A DNA stretch of 39,686 nucleotides from a virus, in the IMG/VR virus record IMGVR_UViG_3300034198_003398, positions 1 through 39,686 of that record; one strand, written 5' to 3'. The notes under the pieces are model-generated. The model was not told the origin of the DNA. It was given only the letters and a program-made list of their open reading frames with translations, and ran no database searches. A program made the position numbers and the translations under genes. How positions within the stretch are numbered: position 1 is the first letter of the stretch; each line of letters begins with the position of its first letter. This document shows, piece by piece, positions 14,158 to 22,616 of the stretch.

Positions 14158-14497
14158 AGATAACACGGTGTTCGTTGTTCAAGTCGACAACACCAAAGAC
14201 TTGTCAGACGCCAAGCGTTACGGGTCACTACAAGCTGTGTTCAGTCGACCGCGTAGGCCGTATGACACGGGCAGTATGCTTTCCCGTGCTCGACGCGTGT
14301 TGTCTGATTGGAAACCCGGAGATCACCTTTTGATGATCGGTGATCCGGCATTGTGCGCTGTCTGCATGTCTGTAGTCAGTGAGCAAGAAGAAGTGGTCAA
14401 CATTCTAAGCTGGGATCGTGATAGCTTCCAGTACGCACCGCAGAGGTGGGACTTCGGTCAAATGGAATTGTTTGACAGTGTTGATTATGAAGATTGA
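14147..14497 (+). CDS. Conserved phage hypothetical protein next to DNA polymerase (116 aa)
   Basis: The 116-residue alpha/beta product begins with a strand (TVFVVQVDNTKDLSDAKRYG) and later has KPGDHLLMIGDPAL and VVNILSWDRDSFQY. I recall similar proteins beside polymerase or recombination genes in environmental phages, but no function is known. The start overlaps the polymerase end. A second ATG at 14153 is possible. Confidence 0.65.
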   Translation: MENEDNTVFVVQVDNTKDLSDAKRYGSLQAVFSRPRRPYDTGSMLSRARRVLSDWKPGDHLLMIGDPALCAVCMSVVSEQEEVVNILSWDRDSFQYAPQRWDFGQMELFDSVDYED

Positions 14498-14517
14498 TAA
14501 CTTAGAAAGGAAATATA

Positions 14518-15258
14518 ATGTCAGATTGGCAAAATACATTGCGTCGCGGTAAGCAGGAGGTTCCACCTCGGCTCGTCATTTATGGTGGGCACGGTATCGG
14601 CAAGTCAACGCTTGCGAGTAAGTTCCCTAACCCTATTTTCATCAGTACTGAAGATGGTCTGGACTCGCTTGACGTAACTAGCTTCCCCCGCGCAATGCAC
14701 CTCAACGACGTTGTGGGTAGCATTAAAACGTTGATCAAAGAAGATCACGACTTCAAGACCGTAGTCATTGACTCTGTTGACTGGTTGGTAGAGCCGTTGA
14801 TCGTCGGTAATGTTGAAGCAAACCACGACGCTAAGGACTTGGCGTATGGTAAAGGTCAGATGATGGTCGCGGAAGAGTTCCGTGAGATCTTGCAGGGTTT
14901 GGACGTGCTGCGTACCAAGCGTGGTATGAACGTTATCCTTATCGCTCACGCTGCTGTGGTCAAGTTTGAAGACCCTCGCACTGAACCGTATGACCGCTAT
15001 CAGCCCAAGCTGCCTAACCGCTGTAACGCATTGCTGCAAGAGTGGGCTGATGTGCTTGCGTTCGCTGCGTTTAAGGTCATCATCAAGAAGTCTGATGCTG
15101 GCTTCAATAAGGACAAGACTCGTGGTGTTACTACGGGTGAGCGTCTGCTTCACTTTGTTGAGAACCCAGCATACGCGGCTAAAAACCGCTACAGCTGCCC
15201 AGAAGAAATCGAGATGACTATAGAGAATCTCGAAAAACTCATTCCCATCGCTAAGTAA
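14518..15258 (+). CDS. Sak4-like RecA-type ATPase (AAA_24)
   Basis: This 246-residue protein has Walker A YGGHGIGKST (residues 22-31), FISTEDG, and Walker B TVVIDSVDWL, followed by NVILIAHAAV, the sensor-like strand. This is the layout of phage Sak4/AAA_24 ATPases, single-domain RecA relatives used for strand annealing or exchange. It is followed by a DUF669 SSB-like protein, a Cas4/AddB-like nuclease and RuvC, the expected partners of a phage recombination module. The leader is a weaker form (gataacttagaaaggaaatata). Confidence 0.8.
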   Translation: MSDWQNTLRRGKQEVPPRLVIYGGHGIGKSTLASKFPNPIFISTEDGLDSLDVTSFPRAMHLNDVVGSIKTLIKEDHDFKTVVIDSVDWLVEPLIVGNVEANHDAKDLAYGKGQMMVAEEFREILQGLDVLRTKRGMNVILIAHAAVVKFEDPRTEPYDRYQPKLPNRCNALLQEWADVLAFAAFKVIIKKSDAGFNKDKTRGVTTGERLLHFVENPAYAAKNRYSCPEEIEMTIENLEKLIPIAK

Positions 15259-15269
15259 GGAGAAATAAT

Positions 15270-15755
15270 ATGGCTAAGTTTGGTTTTGACACGTCGGAAG
15301 TCGACGTTAATGACGGTCCGTCGTACGAGTTGCTGCCGGAAGGTGAGTATACTATGAAGGCGATTGACGCCGAAGAGAAAGAGACTTCTACCGGCGGTGA
15401 GATGATTGTCGCTAAGTTTGAGGTCATTGGTGGTAAGCACGACGGTCGTTGGGTTTGGATGAACTTTAACATCGTCAATAAGAGCGAGGCTGCTCAGCGT
15501 ATTGGTCGCCAACAGCTCGTAGCTTGGGCAACGGCTTGTGGTAAGCCTGACGCTAACGACACTGACAAGCTCCTCGACAAGCGGTTCAACGCAATCGTCG
15601 GCATCCAGAAGGGTACTGGTGGTTACAAAGATAGTAACACTATCAAGCAGTTTCTTTTCGGTGACGTGCCATCTCCCTCAGCGTCTCCGAAAGAAAGTAA
15701 AGCTGCTCCGGCTGAAAAGCCCGCAGCGTCATCTGGTTCTAACCCTTGGGACTAA
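15270..15755 (+). CDS. DUF669 protein, predicted single-stranded DNA-binding protein
   Basis: This 161-residue protein has the DUF669 pattern LLPEGEYTMKAIDAEEKE, then MIVAKFEVIGG, GRWVWMNFNI, and a helical RQQLVAWATACGK, with an Ala/Ser/Pro/Lys linker and a short acidic end (NPWD) like an SSB tail. Members follow Sak4-type ATPases in many phages and act as OB-type ssDNA-binding proteins. It begins 12 bases after the ATPase gene behind aaggagaaataat. A terminator-like hairpin follows. Confidence 0.8.
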   Translation: MAKFGFDTSEVDVNDGPSYELLPEGEYTMKAIDAEEKETSTGGEMIVAKFEVIGGKHDGRWVWMNFNIVNKSEAAQRIGRQQLVAWATACGKPDANDTDKLLDKRFNAIVGIQKGTGGYKDSNTIKQFLFGDVPSPSASPKESKAAPAEKPAASSGSNPWD

Positions 15756-15765
15756 GATGATTGGA

Positions 15766-15795
15766 GGGAGTGGGGTTGGGCTCACTCCCCCTTTT
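15766..15795 (+). terminator. Rho-independent terminator after the SSB-like gene
   Basis: GGGAGTG (15766-15772) pairs with CACTCCC (15783-15789), followed by CCCTTTT. It lies 10 bases after the SSB-like stop and should reduce transcription into the nuclease gene, giving more SSB than nuclease. Confidence 0.6.
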
Positions 15796-15808
15796 ACTGG
15801 AGATATTT

Positions 15809-16648
15809 ATGGTCGCTATACCACCACCTATTGAACAAGAGATCGTAGACCGTATTTATCGGGCCTATGAGAAGAATGATGAGAAGTCAGATATATACTT
15901 GGGTCGGCTTGGGTCATCGTTCATCGGTGAAGAGTGCACTCGGAGGATATGGCTTGACTGGCGTGGGTTCGCTCGCGGTAAGTTCAGTGGTCGCATGTTG
16001 AGACTGTTTGGCACCGGTCACTGGCAGGAAGAGCGTGTCGTCAAAGACCTGCGGGACGCCGGGTTCAGTGTTTGGAGCGAGCGTGACGACGGTAAACAGT
16101 TTGAGTTCACTGACGAGACTGGTCACTTCATAACCAAGATGGATGGTGTTATTAAGGGTGTACCTGCTCGTGAGTCTCAGGGTCATGCGCTTGAAATCAA
16201 GACGCATAATAACGACAGCTTCAAAGCCCTATTAAAGAAGGGTGTTCGTGAGTCGAAGCCTCTTCACTATGCTCAGGTTCAGATCACGATGGCGCTGTCT
16301 AAGTTACGTCGGACTATTTATGTTGCTCTCAACAAGAACGACGAGCAGCTAGAGGTCGTACGTATCAAAGAAGACAAGACTGAGCAGAACAAGTTGTTCG
16401 CCAAAATCAAGAGTCTGGTAGAGGCGCGACTGCGTCCAGCCGGTATCAGCGACGATGGTGGTAGCTTCGGTTGTAAGTGGTGCGACATGAGGTCGGTATG
16501 CGTCCGCGAGGTGCAGCCGCTTAAACATTGCCGCACGTGTGAAATGTGTATACCGGTTGAAGACGGTATGTGGCTTTGCGACTTGAGCAAGATGACCCTA
16601 AGCATGGCTGAGCAGAAGCTCGGCTGCAAACATTGGAGCCCTTTATGA
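15809..16648 (+). CDS. PD-(D/E)XK nuclease, Cas4/AddB-like, with Fe-S and zinc-ribbon cysteines
   Basis: The start is the ATG at 15809, behind actggagatattt; the longer frame from 15761 would run through the terminator. The 279-residue product has the PD-(D/E)XK core: D112 in KMDGVIKG, E129-I-K131, and HYAQVQ (153-158). C43 in EECTRRIW together with C222, C225 and C231 matches the 4Fe-4S arrangement of Cas4 and AddB nucleases. Five further cysteines (C241, C244, C247, C257, C273) look like an added zinc-ribbon. It probably resects DNA ends for the Sak4/SSB module. Its stop overlaps the next start (ATGA). Confidence 0.8.
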   Translation: MVAIPPPIEQEIVDRIYRAYEKNDEKSDIYLGRLGSSFIGEECTRRIWLDWRGFARGKFSGRMLRLFGTGHWQEERVVKDLRDAGFSVWSERDDGKQFEFTDETGHFITKMDGVIKGVPARESQGHALEIKTHNNDSFKALLKKGVRESKPLHYAQVQITMALSKLRRTIYVALNKNDEQLEVVRIKEDKTEQNKLFAKIKSLVEARLRPAGISDDGGSFGCKWCDMRSVCVREVQPLKHCRTCEMCIPVEDGMWLCDLSKMTLSMAEQKLGCKHWSPL

Positions 16649-16839
16649 TTAAGATTGATGGAGCTAAAGCGTTTCTACGTGCTCGTAACGGTGTATACCG
16701 TGAAGTAGATGTTTATTCTCGTGCCGAGCATAAATACATTCCATACGGTAAAGGGTTTTTGCGATTGGCCGGGGAATGGGATAACCAATGGCTCACCAGT
16801 AATCCGAACGTTAAGGTGTTGGAGCTTAAAGGCGTATGA
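16645..16839 (+). CDS. Small hypothetical protein (64 aa)
   Basis: The ATG at 16645 overlaps the nuclease stop and follows ggagcccttt. The 64-residue product is basic and rich in aromatic residues (YSRAEHKYIPYGKGF) with a mixed strand/helix pattern. The RuvC gene begins inside its stop (ATGA). It may be a small accessory to the recombination genes. No family recognised. Confidence 0.6.
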   Translation: MIKIDGAKAFLRARNGVYREVDVYSRAEHKYIPYGKGFLRLAGEWDNQWLTSNPNVKVLELKGV

Positions 16840-17312
16840 TCACCATCGGAGTTGACCCCGGCCTGTCTGGGGCTATTGGTATCTTGAACGAAGGTCGGTA
16901 TGTTGACGTTGTTGACATGCCGGTTGTTTCTAAAGGGTCGGGCAGCGTTAAGAACGAGGTCGACCCGTCGGGGTTGATCAAGATACTGCGTAACTATGCT
17001 CCTGCGGATGAATACGTTATGGTTGTGCTTGAGCGGGTGAATGCTATGCCCGGTCAGGGTGTGTCATCTGTGTTTAGTCTGGGTGACAGCTTTGGGTGTG
17101 CTCGTTCAGCAATCGCCGCTTGCCGGTTTGAAATGACTTACATCGCTCCAACTCAGTGGAAGAAGCATTTCAAGCTGACCAGTGATAAAGAGATGAGCCG
17201 TGCTCTAGCTATCCGCATGTTTCCGGATGCGCCGCTCAACTTGAAGAAACATTCTGACCGGGCAGAGGCTTTACTGATGGCCCGGTGGTTACACGAAACG
17301 AAGGGAGGGTAA
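16836..17312 (+). CDS. RuvC-like Holliday junction resolvase
   Basis: The 158-residue product has the RNase H-fold RuvC pattern: an N-terminal strand with the first acidic residue (IGVDPGLSGAIG), a central VVLERVNAMPGQG with the second, and a C-terminal KKHSDRAEALLMA with the last acidic residues. Phages use this enzyme to cut branched DNA before packaging. It is tightly coupled to the preceding small gene. Confidence 0.85.
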   Translation: MITIGVDPGLSGAIGILNEGRYVDVVDMPVVSKGSGSVKNEVDPSGLIKILRNYAPADEYVMVVLERVNAMPGQGVSSVFSLGDSFGCARSAIAACRFEMTYIAPTQWKKHFKLTSDKEMSRALAIRMFPDAPLNLKKHSDRAEALLMARWLHETKGG

Positions 17313-17313
17313 T

Positions 17314-17568
17314 ATGATTGACGCTAGGGTGTGCGGTATACCTTGTCAGGTGGAGGTAACTCGCGCTAGATATTATAAACCGCAGAGCAGTAACCCTTAC
17401 GACTGCTCAAGTGACTTGGATTACTATGGTTACTGGGACGACATAGAATACGAATTGTATGATCGTCGCGGTTATCGCGCAAAGTGGCTTGAGAATAAGA
17501 TGAAGCCTAAAGACCATTCAGAACTATTAGATCTAATAGTTGAAGACTTAGACCCGGAGGATTACTGA
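17314..17568 (+). CDS. Conserved acidic phage hypothetical protein (84 aa)
   Basis: The start follows ggagggtaat. The 84-residue product begins IDARVCGIPCQVEVT and is rich in Tyr and Asp (DLDYYGYWDDIEYELYDRRG), ending IVEDLDPEDY. Similar short proteins occur in many phage recombination regions; the two early cysteines and the YELYDRRG motif are their hallmark. The function is unknown. Confidence 0.65.
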   Translation: MIDARVCGIPCQVEVTRARYYKPQSSNPYDCSSDLDYYGYWDDIEYELYDRRGYRAKWLENKMKPKDHSELLDLIVEDLDPEDY

Positions 17569-17750
17569 TGGAGAAATTTAAACCTATGTGCCCTTGGCAC
17601 ATACAGATCGGCGGTTTGTTTATTGCGCCCGGTCAAGTGCCGAACCAAGGAACAGTTTGGATTGGTGAAGTAGAAAGCGGTCAGGGTGCGGAGTTCCCTA
17701 CTGACCAACTGGCTGAGGTGTTGCAGCAGTTTTACGACGAGGCCCGTTAG
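17568..17750 (+). CDS. Small hypothetical protein (60 aa)
   Basis: The ATG overlaps the previous stop (TGATG) and has GGAGG upstream. The 60-residue product (from MEKFKPMCPWHIQIGG to LQQFYDEAR) appears to be a small beta domain with a helical end. No motif or membrane segment. It is part of the closely packed end of the plus-strand operon. Confidence 0.6.
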   Translation: MEKFKPMCPWHIQIGGLFIAPGQVPNQGTVWIGEVESGQGAEFPTDQLAEVLQQFYDEAR

Positions 17751-17965
17751 TGGGGCTTAAGCCCCGTAGAACTGATAACTGCTGGCAACGTGTGTACGAG
17801 CTTCTGGGTCCGGGATTGCAATGGTCAAAACCGCAATCGGTCTTTTACCGGGCCATAGCTCAGGCTGAAAAAGAAGGTGACAACGACGCCGCCGGACATT
17901 TACGTATAATGCTCAAGCGTCGTAACCTTGTAATGATGGAGAAACCAGAACACCCCGACCAGTAG
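17750..17965 (+). CDS. Small hypothetical protein (71 aa, GTG start)
   Basis: A GTG at 17750 overlaps the last base of the previous TAG. The 71-residue product is basic and helical (DNCWQRVYELLGPG, GHLRIMLKRRNLV). A start at one of the later methionines would truncate it severely, so the GTG is preferred. Its stop codon lies in the loop of the convergent terminator. It is the last gene of the plus-strand module. Confidence 0.5.
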   Translation: MGLKPRRTDNCWQRVYELLGPGLQWSKPQSVFYRAIAQAEKEGDNDAAGHLRIMLKRRNLVMMEKPEHPDQ

Positions 17966-17976
17966 GCCGGGGTGTT
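17949..17976. terminator. Bidirectional terminator between convergent modules
   Basis: AACACCCCG (17949-17957) pairs perfectly with CGGGGTGTT (17968-17976) around a ten-base loop that holds the TAG of the last plus-strand gene. It lies six bases from the end of the minus-strand late operon, so it can end transcription from both sides. Confidence 0.7.
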
Positions 17977-17982
17977 GATTTA

Positions 17983-20118
17983 TTACATACCCATCGCCAT
18001 GATGTCTTTTTCAATTTGAGACATCTCTGGTTCTTCTTCCGCCGGTGCTGGTGAAGACATAGTTGGTCCCGGAACATTCTTAGACATCGCTTGTATGTCT
18101 GCTTCGATACTCGGGCCAGACATGTTAGAACCCGCAGCGTTTTCAGCCGAAAGGTCCTGCTCGATATTAGCAACTGGTGCGCTTTCATCCATCGGTGGTG
18201 ATGGGAATGCGGCCGAGGTTCCCGTGATTGCACCCAGCTCCCCAGCTAAGAAATTGACTTCACGCGGAATAGCTTTAGCTGCTTCATCTTCAAGCAGCTT
18301 GACAGCCGCTGCGACATCAGCCGGGTCGCTAGACATGAGCAACTTAGCAGTCTTGCCGGCGACTTCATCGCTCATCTGAGCACTGCGTGCAAGGCGAGCA
18401 GCCGCGTTGGTGATTGAGTTGAAGAACCCGCCACCGCTGATCATGTCACCAACAAAAGCCCCGGTGTCGTTTTCGTTAAACTCAGCATTAGCCGCTTGAC
18501 GACGGAAAGTAGCTGAGTTACCCAAGATCTGGTTGGACTGTTGGAACAACTGGCTCTCACGTTCAAGCGCCGCCTTAAACAGATCAAATTTCTCAGGGCT
18601 GTCAAACAACGGCTGCAACTTAGCTTGCATTTCTGGAGCACCGATCACCCGTTGGGCAGCATTGATGTTCTGTGACGGAGACATAATGCGACCGTAGATA
18701 TTGCGAACCGCACCAGTGCGGAATGCTTCCTTCTCAGTCGGCGTCATGTCCTTGACGAGCTTGATGATTTCTTCATGATCGAGCTTGTTAAAGTCATCCA
18801 TACCCTTACGCATCGCATCAAGGACTTCCATGTCGCCAGAGTAAACCTGACGAGCTTTGAAATAAGGGGAGTCTACGCCGCCGGTAGCTTCATCAATCGT
18901 GTTGACGAACACCTTGCGCAGATCCTTGAGAGCGTTGGCCTCAGCCGTGCTCATACCTTGTCCACGGAAACCTGCATCAATCGTAGCGTCAATACCACGC
19001 TTGATGTAGTCAAGGGTGCGGACATCCGGCACCTTAGTGAGCGTAGCTACGCCGTTGGGGTCAACAGTATAGATCTCTGCCAGCTGGAACTTACTAGGGT
19101 CTTCACCGCGCAGACGAGCTGACATCGCTTCGGTATCCGCGATCTCACGAGCCTTGTTATAAAAGCCTTGGAAGCGTGGATGCTGGAGAACATCTTGAAT
19201 ACGACCGTCGTTAACCGCGCCGAATTCATAAGCCTTATCGTATAGGGTGTCTGCCTGACGACGCAACTGTTCAACCAGCTTGGTCTCTTCGCCGTAGAAA
19301 TCTCCCGGAGAGATGGCCTGACGCACTTGACCGTAAGTTCGCTCACGAGCGCCTAGACGTTGACCCTCCAAGGCATTCTCGACGATCTCTGGAGCTGTAC
19401 CGGGGCGCTGAGCAAGAACCTCAGTCAGTGCTACTGTGCGCTTACCGGTGTTAGCTAGTGTTGAAGGGACACCCATCGCTTTATCTTCAGCTACCTTTTG
19501 GGCTGCTTGCTGTGGTGTCATATTTTGTTGCTGTAGGGCGCGATTAACCTTTTGAGCCGCTTGAGAGTCTACTGCTCCTTCACCCGAAGCGAGTCGACTC
19601 CGCAACCATTGGCTACCGGCACGACCCGTACGCATGACTACAGGAAGTCCTACACCCGCGCCTGTTCCGATTATAGCGCCTGTTGTCCCACCTTGTACGC
19701 GTTCACCTTCTTTAGCAGCACCTGCTCCACTAATACCCCCAGTGACAGCGCCAGTAACTGCGCCGCGAACATAAGGGTTAGTCGCCAGTCGACTCAGAGC
19801 ACCCAATGTGCGCGCACCAGTAGCTGCGGCAGCGGGAGCACCCGCACCCCCAGTAAACCCAGTACCAATAACGGCAGCTACGGTCGGTAAGACACCACCA
19901 GTGAATTCAGCAACCGGAGCCAACACGCTATGTTTACGCGCATAACGTGCGTAGTCTTGGTCAATCTTAGCTTTTTCTTGCTTGTAGGTTTTTCCGCCGG
20001 GTAGCTTGGAACGAAGCCATGCTTCGGCTTCGTCACCCCAACCCATCCCCAGACCTTGACCTAGGAGAGCGCGGGTCGTGTTACGTACGACACCTACATC
20101 TTGTTTAGGTTTAGACAT
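17983..20118 (-). CDS. Large internal/ejection-type virion protein (711 aa)
   Basis: The N-terminus (VVRNTTRALLGQGLGMGWGDEAEAWLR) matches a motif I have seen at the start of large internal proteins in podovirus-like phages. Residues about 70-160 are Ala/Gly-rich and hydrophobic (PTVAAVIGTGFTGGAGAPAA), consistent with membrane insertion. The rest is helical and charged, ending in a methionine- and acid-rich tail (EEEPEMSQIEKDIMAMGM). It is the last gene of the late operon, after three other large Ala/Gly/Gln-rich proteins. Together they probably form the proteins ejected into the host with the DNA. The start follows gggagtaaac. Confidence 0.6.
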   Translation of the reverse strand: MSKPKQDVGVVRNTTRALLGQGLGMGWGDEAEAWLRSKLPGGKTYKQEKAKIDQDYARYARKHSVLAPVAEFTGGVLPTVAAVIGTGFTGGAGAPAAAATGARTLGALSRLATNPYVRGAVTGAVTGGISGAGAAKEGERVQGGTTGAIIGTGAGVGLPVVMRTGRAGSQWLRSRLASGEGAVDSQAAQKVNRALQQQNMTPQQAAQKVAEDKAMGVPSTLANTGKRTVALTEVLAQRPGTAPEIVENALEGQRLGARERTYGQVRQAISPGDFYGEETKLVEQLRRQADTLYDKAYEFGAVNDGRIQDVLQHPRFQGFYNKAREIADTEAMSARLRGEDPSKFQLAEIYTVDPNGVATLTKVPDVRTLDYIKRGIDATIDAGFRGQGMSTAEANALKDLRKVFVNTIDEATGGVDSPYFKARQVYSGDMEVLDAMRKGMDDFNKLDHEEIIKLVKDMTPTEKEAFRTGAVRNIYGRIMSPSQNINAAQRVIGAPEMQAKLQPLFDSPEKFDLFKAALERESQLFQQSNQILGNSATFRRQAANAEFNENDTGAFVGDMISGGGFFNSITNAAARLARSAQMSDEVAGKTAKLLMSSDPADVAAAVKLLEDEAAKAIPREVNFLAGELGAITGTSAAFPSPPMDESAPVANIEQDLSAENAAGSNMSGPSIEADIQAMSKNVPGPTMSSPAPAEEEPEMSQIEKDIMAMGM

Positions 20119-20120
20119 GT

Positions 20121-22604
20121 TTACTCCCCAGAAATTTGGCGATATGCGCCGGAAGAAACGTCCTGTAGACGCTGTTGCATACGAGTTTGAGCATTTTTCA
20201 GCATGGTGTAGCTCTCGCGTAAAATTGAAGCTCGCTCTTCAACACTCTTAGCACCGATACCTTCAATTTCTTCAAGCAATGTGATGTCCCTGTCAGTGAG
20301 AACACCTTTCATCTTTTCTGCCGCAGATGCGATAACTTGACTCCTTAGAAGTTTTTCAAGGGTGCGGGTGTTGATCAGTTTAGGATCTTTAGCACCCGCA
20401 ATTTCAAGAGCAGTTCGGCGAGTTTTGTCGACCAGTGACGTGTCGAAAGTATTCGGGTTCAAAGTGTATGCTTTGCTAATCATGTCCATGGCTGATTTCA
20501 AAGACGCCAAAGAATCTTCGGTCTCACGCTTCATAGTCAATTCTTGAGGTGTGAGCTTTTCACCCTTAGCCTGTTCACGTAGGTTGCGATCTTGATTAAT
20601 TTTAAGATTAGCAAGAAGAACGTCGAGCTGCGCCGTTTCACGCGCAATGTTAAGCGCCGAAACCTCACGCACACGAGCCTGAAACTCAGGTGTGCCAGCC
20701 TTGTAACCCTCATCAAGAGCCTGTTTACCAGCAGCGGACTGCGGTTTACCGGACTCAATATATTCCTTGATGAGGGACTGCTTGAGTGCTCGCTGATCTT
20801 TCATTTCTTCAGCTGACAGAGTGCGAAGAGTGTTCAGATCTTCTTTAGCTGCACCCATACGCATTTCTTGCAGCTTCATACGGGTAGCCAACTTGCTTTG
20901 GGCCGACTCGCGCTTACCCTTAGAGTAATCAGCCAGCTCTTTGCTCGCCAGACCAAGGTTCTCACCGAACCCACCGGTCTTAGTCGGAGAACCGAAAGCC
21001 GCTGCAAGGCGGAAATACATTTCAGCTTTAGACGCTTTAGCGTCTTCTGGGCTATCAAGTGAGGCTTCAAGCATTTTCTTGAATGCGTCAGCTTCGTCGG
21101 TTGCCTTTTTACGGGCAGCAGCAAGTTCATCGGCATAAACGCTCTCACCCTCGTATCCTTGAAGCAGCATTTGAAGCTCAGCCGCACGGCTGGTGGGAGC
21201 AGCTTCTCCTGAAGGTGGTGGAGTCATAGAGCCGAGTTCGGCGGCTGGGGCAACTTGTGCGGCAACAGCTGCAGGTGCACCCTTAAGTATACTGGGACCC
21301 GGTTCAACATGTACGCTACGACCCTTAGAAGGTAGAACGTCAAAGTCTGCGCCAAACTCACTCTTGAATTTGGACAACAATTCACTCTGCGTCATGTTCG
21401 GAGGAGGACGGAAATCAACAGCATTGTCTGTTATATGTAAGCTGTTTTTAACACCGCCGACTTCTCGGTTGCGTTCAGGAGTACGCGCACGACCGGCTAT
21501 AGTGACGCCGGGCACTGTTTCCGTGCCGACCTGTTGGATCCAAGAACCTAGAGGACCCTTAGTTGGGCGTGGGCCATATTGAAAGTCTTCATTACCGGGC
21601 AGCATGTTGATACCGTAGCTATCAGCCATGTCGTTCAAACCGCCGACAGCGAAATTTTTAACCGGACCACCGTGTTTATAAAACTGGTCTTGCTCAGAAA
21701 AGTTGAAATAACCGGGGTAAGAATTGAAATCATTGTTCATAAAGTTACCATAATCACTACCGTCCACAGCATACGGTGATTCGTATGAAGGTGTGTACGT
21801 TGGTTGGTCAAAAGACGGAGCCGTATATGTATCATTCATATTAAAATCATACGCCGCCGGTTCATTGAAAGACGGAGCAGTGTAGACCGGCAGTTGGTTG
21901 TATTCCACAGGCTGATCGAAATATGACGGAATGCTTACCGGCGGCTGTGAATATTCACTGACTGCTGGAGGCGTATAAACCATAGGTTCACTGACAGATG
22001 GGGGAGTATACGTAGTATTCATATCAAAATAATTCGGAAATTCTTGCTCTATACCCCGCATAGACCCAGCGCCGCGATCTAAATCGTAAGACTGTTCATT
22101 TAAGTATGGGGCAGTATACCTAACAGGTTCACTGAAAGGTGTAGGGTTAGACATGATATTAAGATCAGGGTTATATGCGGGTAGTTCGCTAAAAGGCGGT
22201 GGAACGTACGTCGGCACATTATCCATGATATTCATATCAGGGTTATACAAAAATGGTCGTTCCGCACCGCGATCAGGTCCGCCGGGTCCAGCAGACCCAC
22301 CACCTGATGGGAAAGTTGGAAACGCTGGAACACTCGGAAACGTCGGAACACTTGGAAGCGCCGGAGCTGGTGTAGTTTGTTGTACTAACGACCTAAGAGC
22401 TTCCCGCTGGGCAGGGAGAGCTGGAGAAAGGGACGTTTGATACTGCGGCTGACTATACATGGAAGTCGTAGCCAAGCGGTTACCATACTCTTTAGCGTAG
22501 GCGTCGTAGTTGGCGCGGTCTTGGTCCGTAGACCCCGCGTATGTCGGTAGGGTTGGACTAGACACCCCATACTGACGCATAATCTTGTTAAGTTCGTAAC
22601 CCAT
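20121..22604 (-). CDS. Virion protein with Pro/Tyr-rich repeats and an M15-type peptidase domain (827 aa)
   Basis: Residues about 80-300 are low complexity with Pro/Tyr repeats of the YTxPSFxEP type. Residues about 345-440 look like a zinc peptidase of family M15 (peptidoglycan D,D- or L,D-peptidase): GRARTPERNREVGGVKNS, LHITDNAVDFRPP with the SxHxxxxAxD metal pattern, and VHVEPG with the last histidine. The C-terminal 380 residues are long charged helices, probably coiled coil. A virion-borne peptidase would open the cell wall during DNA entry, and gene position among ejection-type proteins fits. The start follows aaggattacgagcc. Confidence 0.7.
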   Translation of the reverse strand: MGYELNKIMRQYGVSSPTLPTYAGSTDQDRANYDAYAKEYGNRLATTSMYSQPQYQTSLSPALPAQREALRSLVQQTTPAPALPSVPTFPSVPAFPTFPSGGGSAGPGGPDRGAERPFLYNPDMNIMDNVPTYVPPPFSELPAYNPDLNIMSNPTPFSEPVRYTAPYLNEQSYDLDRGAGSMRGIEQEFPNYFDMNTTYTPPSVSEPMVYTPPAVSEYSQPPVSIPSYFDQPVEYNQLPVYTAPSFNEPAAYDFNMNDTYTAPSFDQPTYTPSYESPYAVDGSDYGNFMNNDFNSYPGYFNFSEQDQFYKHGGPVKNFAVGGLNDMADSYGINMLPGNEDFQYGPRPTKGPLGSWIQQVGTETVPGVTIAGRARTPERNREVGGVKNSLHITDNAVDFRPPPNMTQSELLSKFKSEFGADFDVLPSKGRSVHVEPGPSILKGAPAAVAAQVAPAAELGSMTPPPSGEAAPTSRAAELQMLLQGYEGESVYADELAAARKKATDEADAFKKMLEASLDSPEDAKASKAEMYFRLAAAFGSPTKTGGFGENLGLASKELADYSKGKRESAQSKLATRMKLQEMRMGAAKEDLNTLRTLSAEEMKDQRALKQSLIKEYIESGKPQSAAGKQALDEGYKAGTPEFQARVREVSALNIARETAQLDVLLANLKINQDRNLREQAKGEKLTPQELTMKRETEDSLASLKSAMDMISKAYTLNPNTFDTSLVDKTRRTALEIAGAKDPKLINTRTLEKLLRSQVIASAAEKMKGVLTDRDITLLEEIEGIGAKSVEERASILRESYTMLKNAQTRMQQRLQDVSSGAYRQISGE

Positions 22605-22616
22605 GGCTCGTAATCC

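Noticed and set aside
14605-15153. Antisense frame of 182 codons within the Sak4-like ATPase gene.
   Set aside because: The sense frame holds Walker A and B motifs; the antisense frame is a shadow.
15809-16648. CRISPR-associated Cas4 and hence a CRISPR locus.
   Set aside because: No repeat-spacer array and no other cas gene is present; the nuclease belongs with the phage recombination genes.
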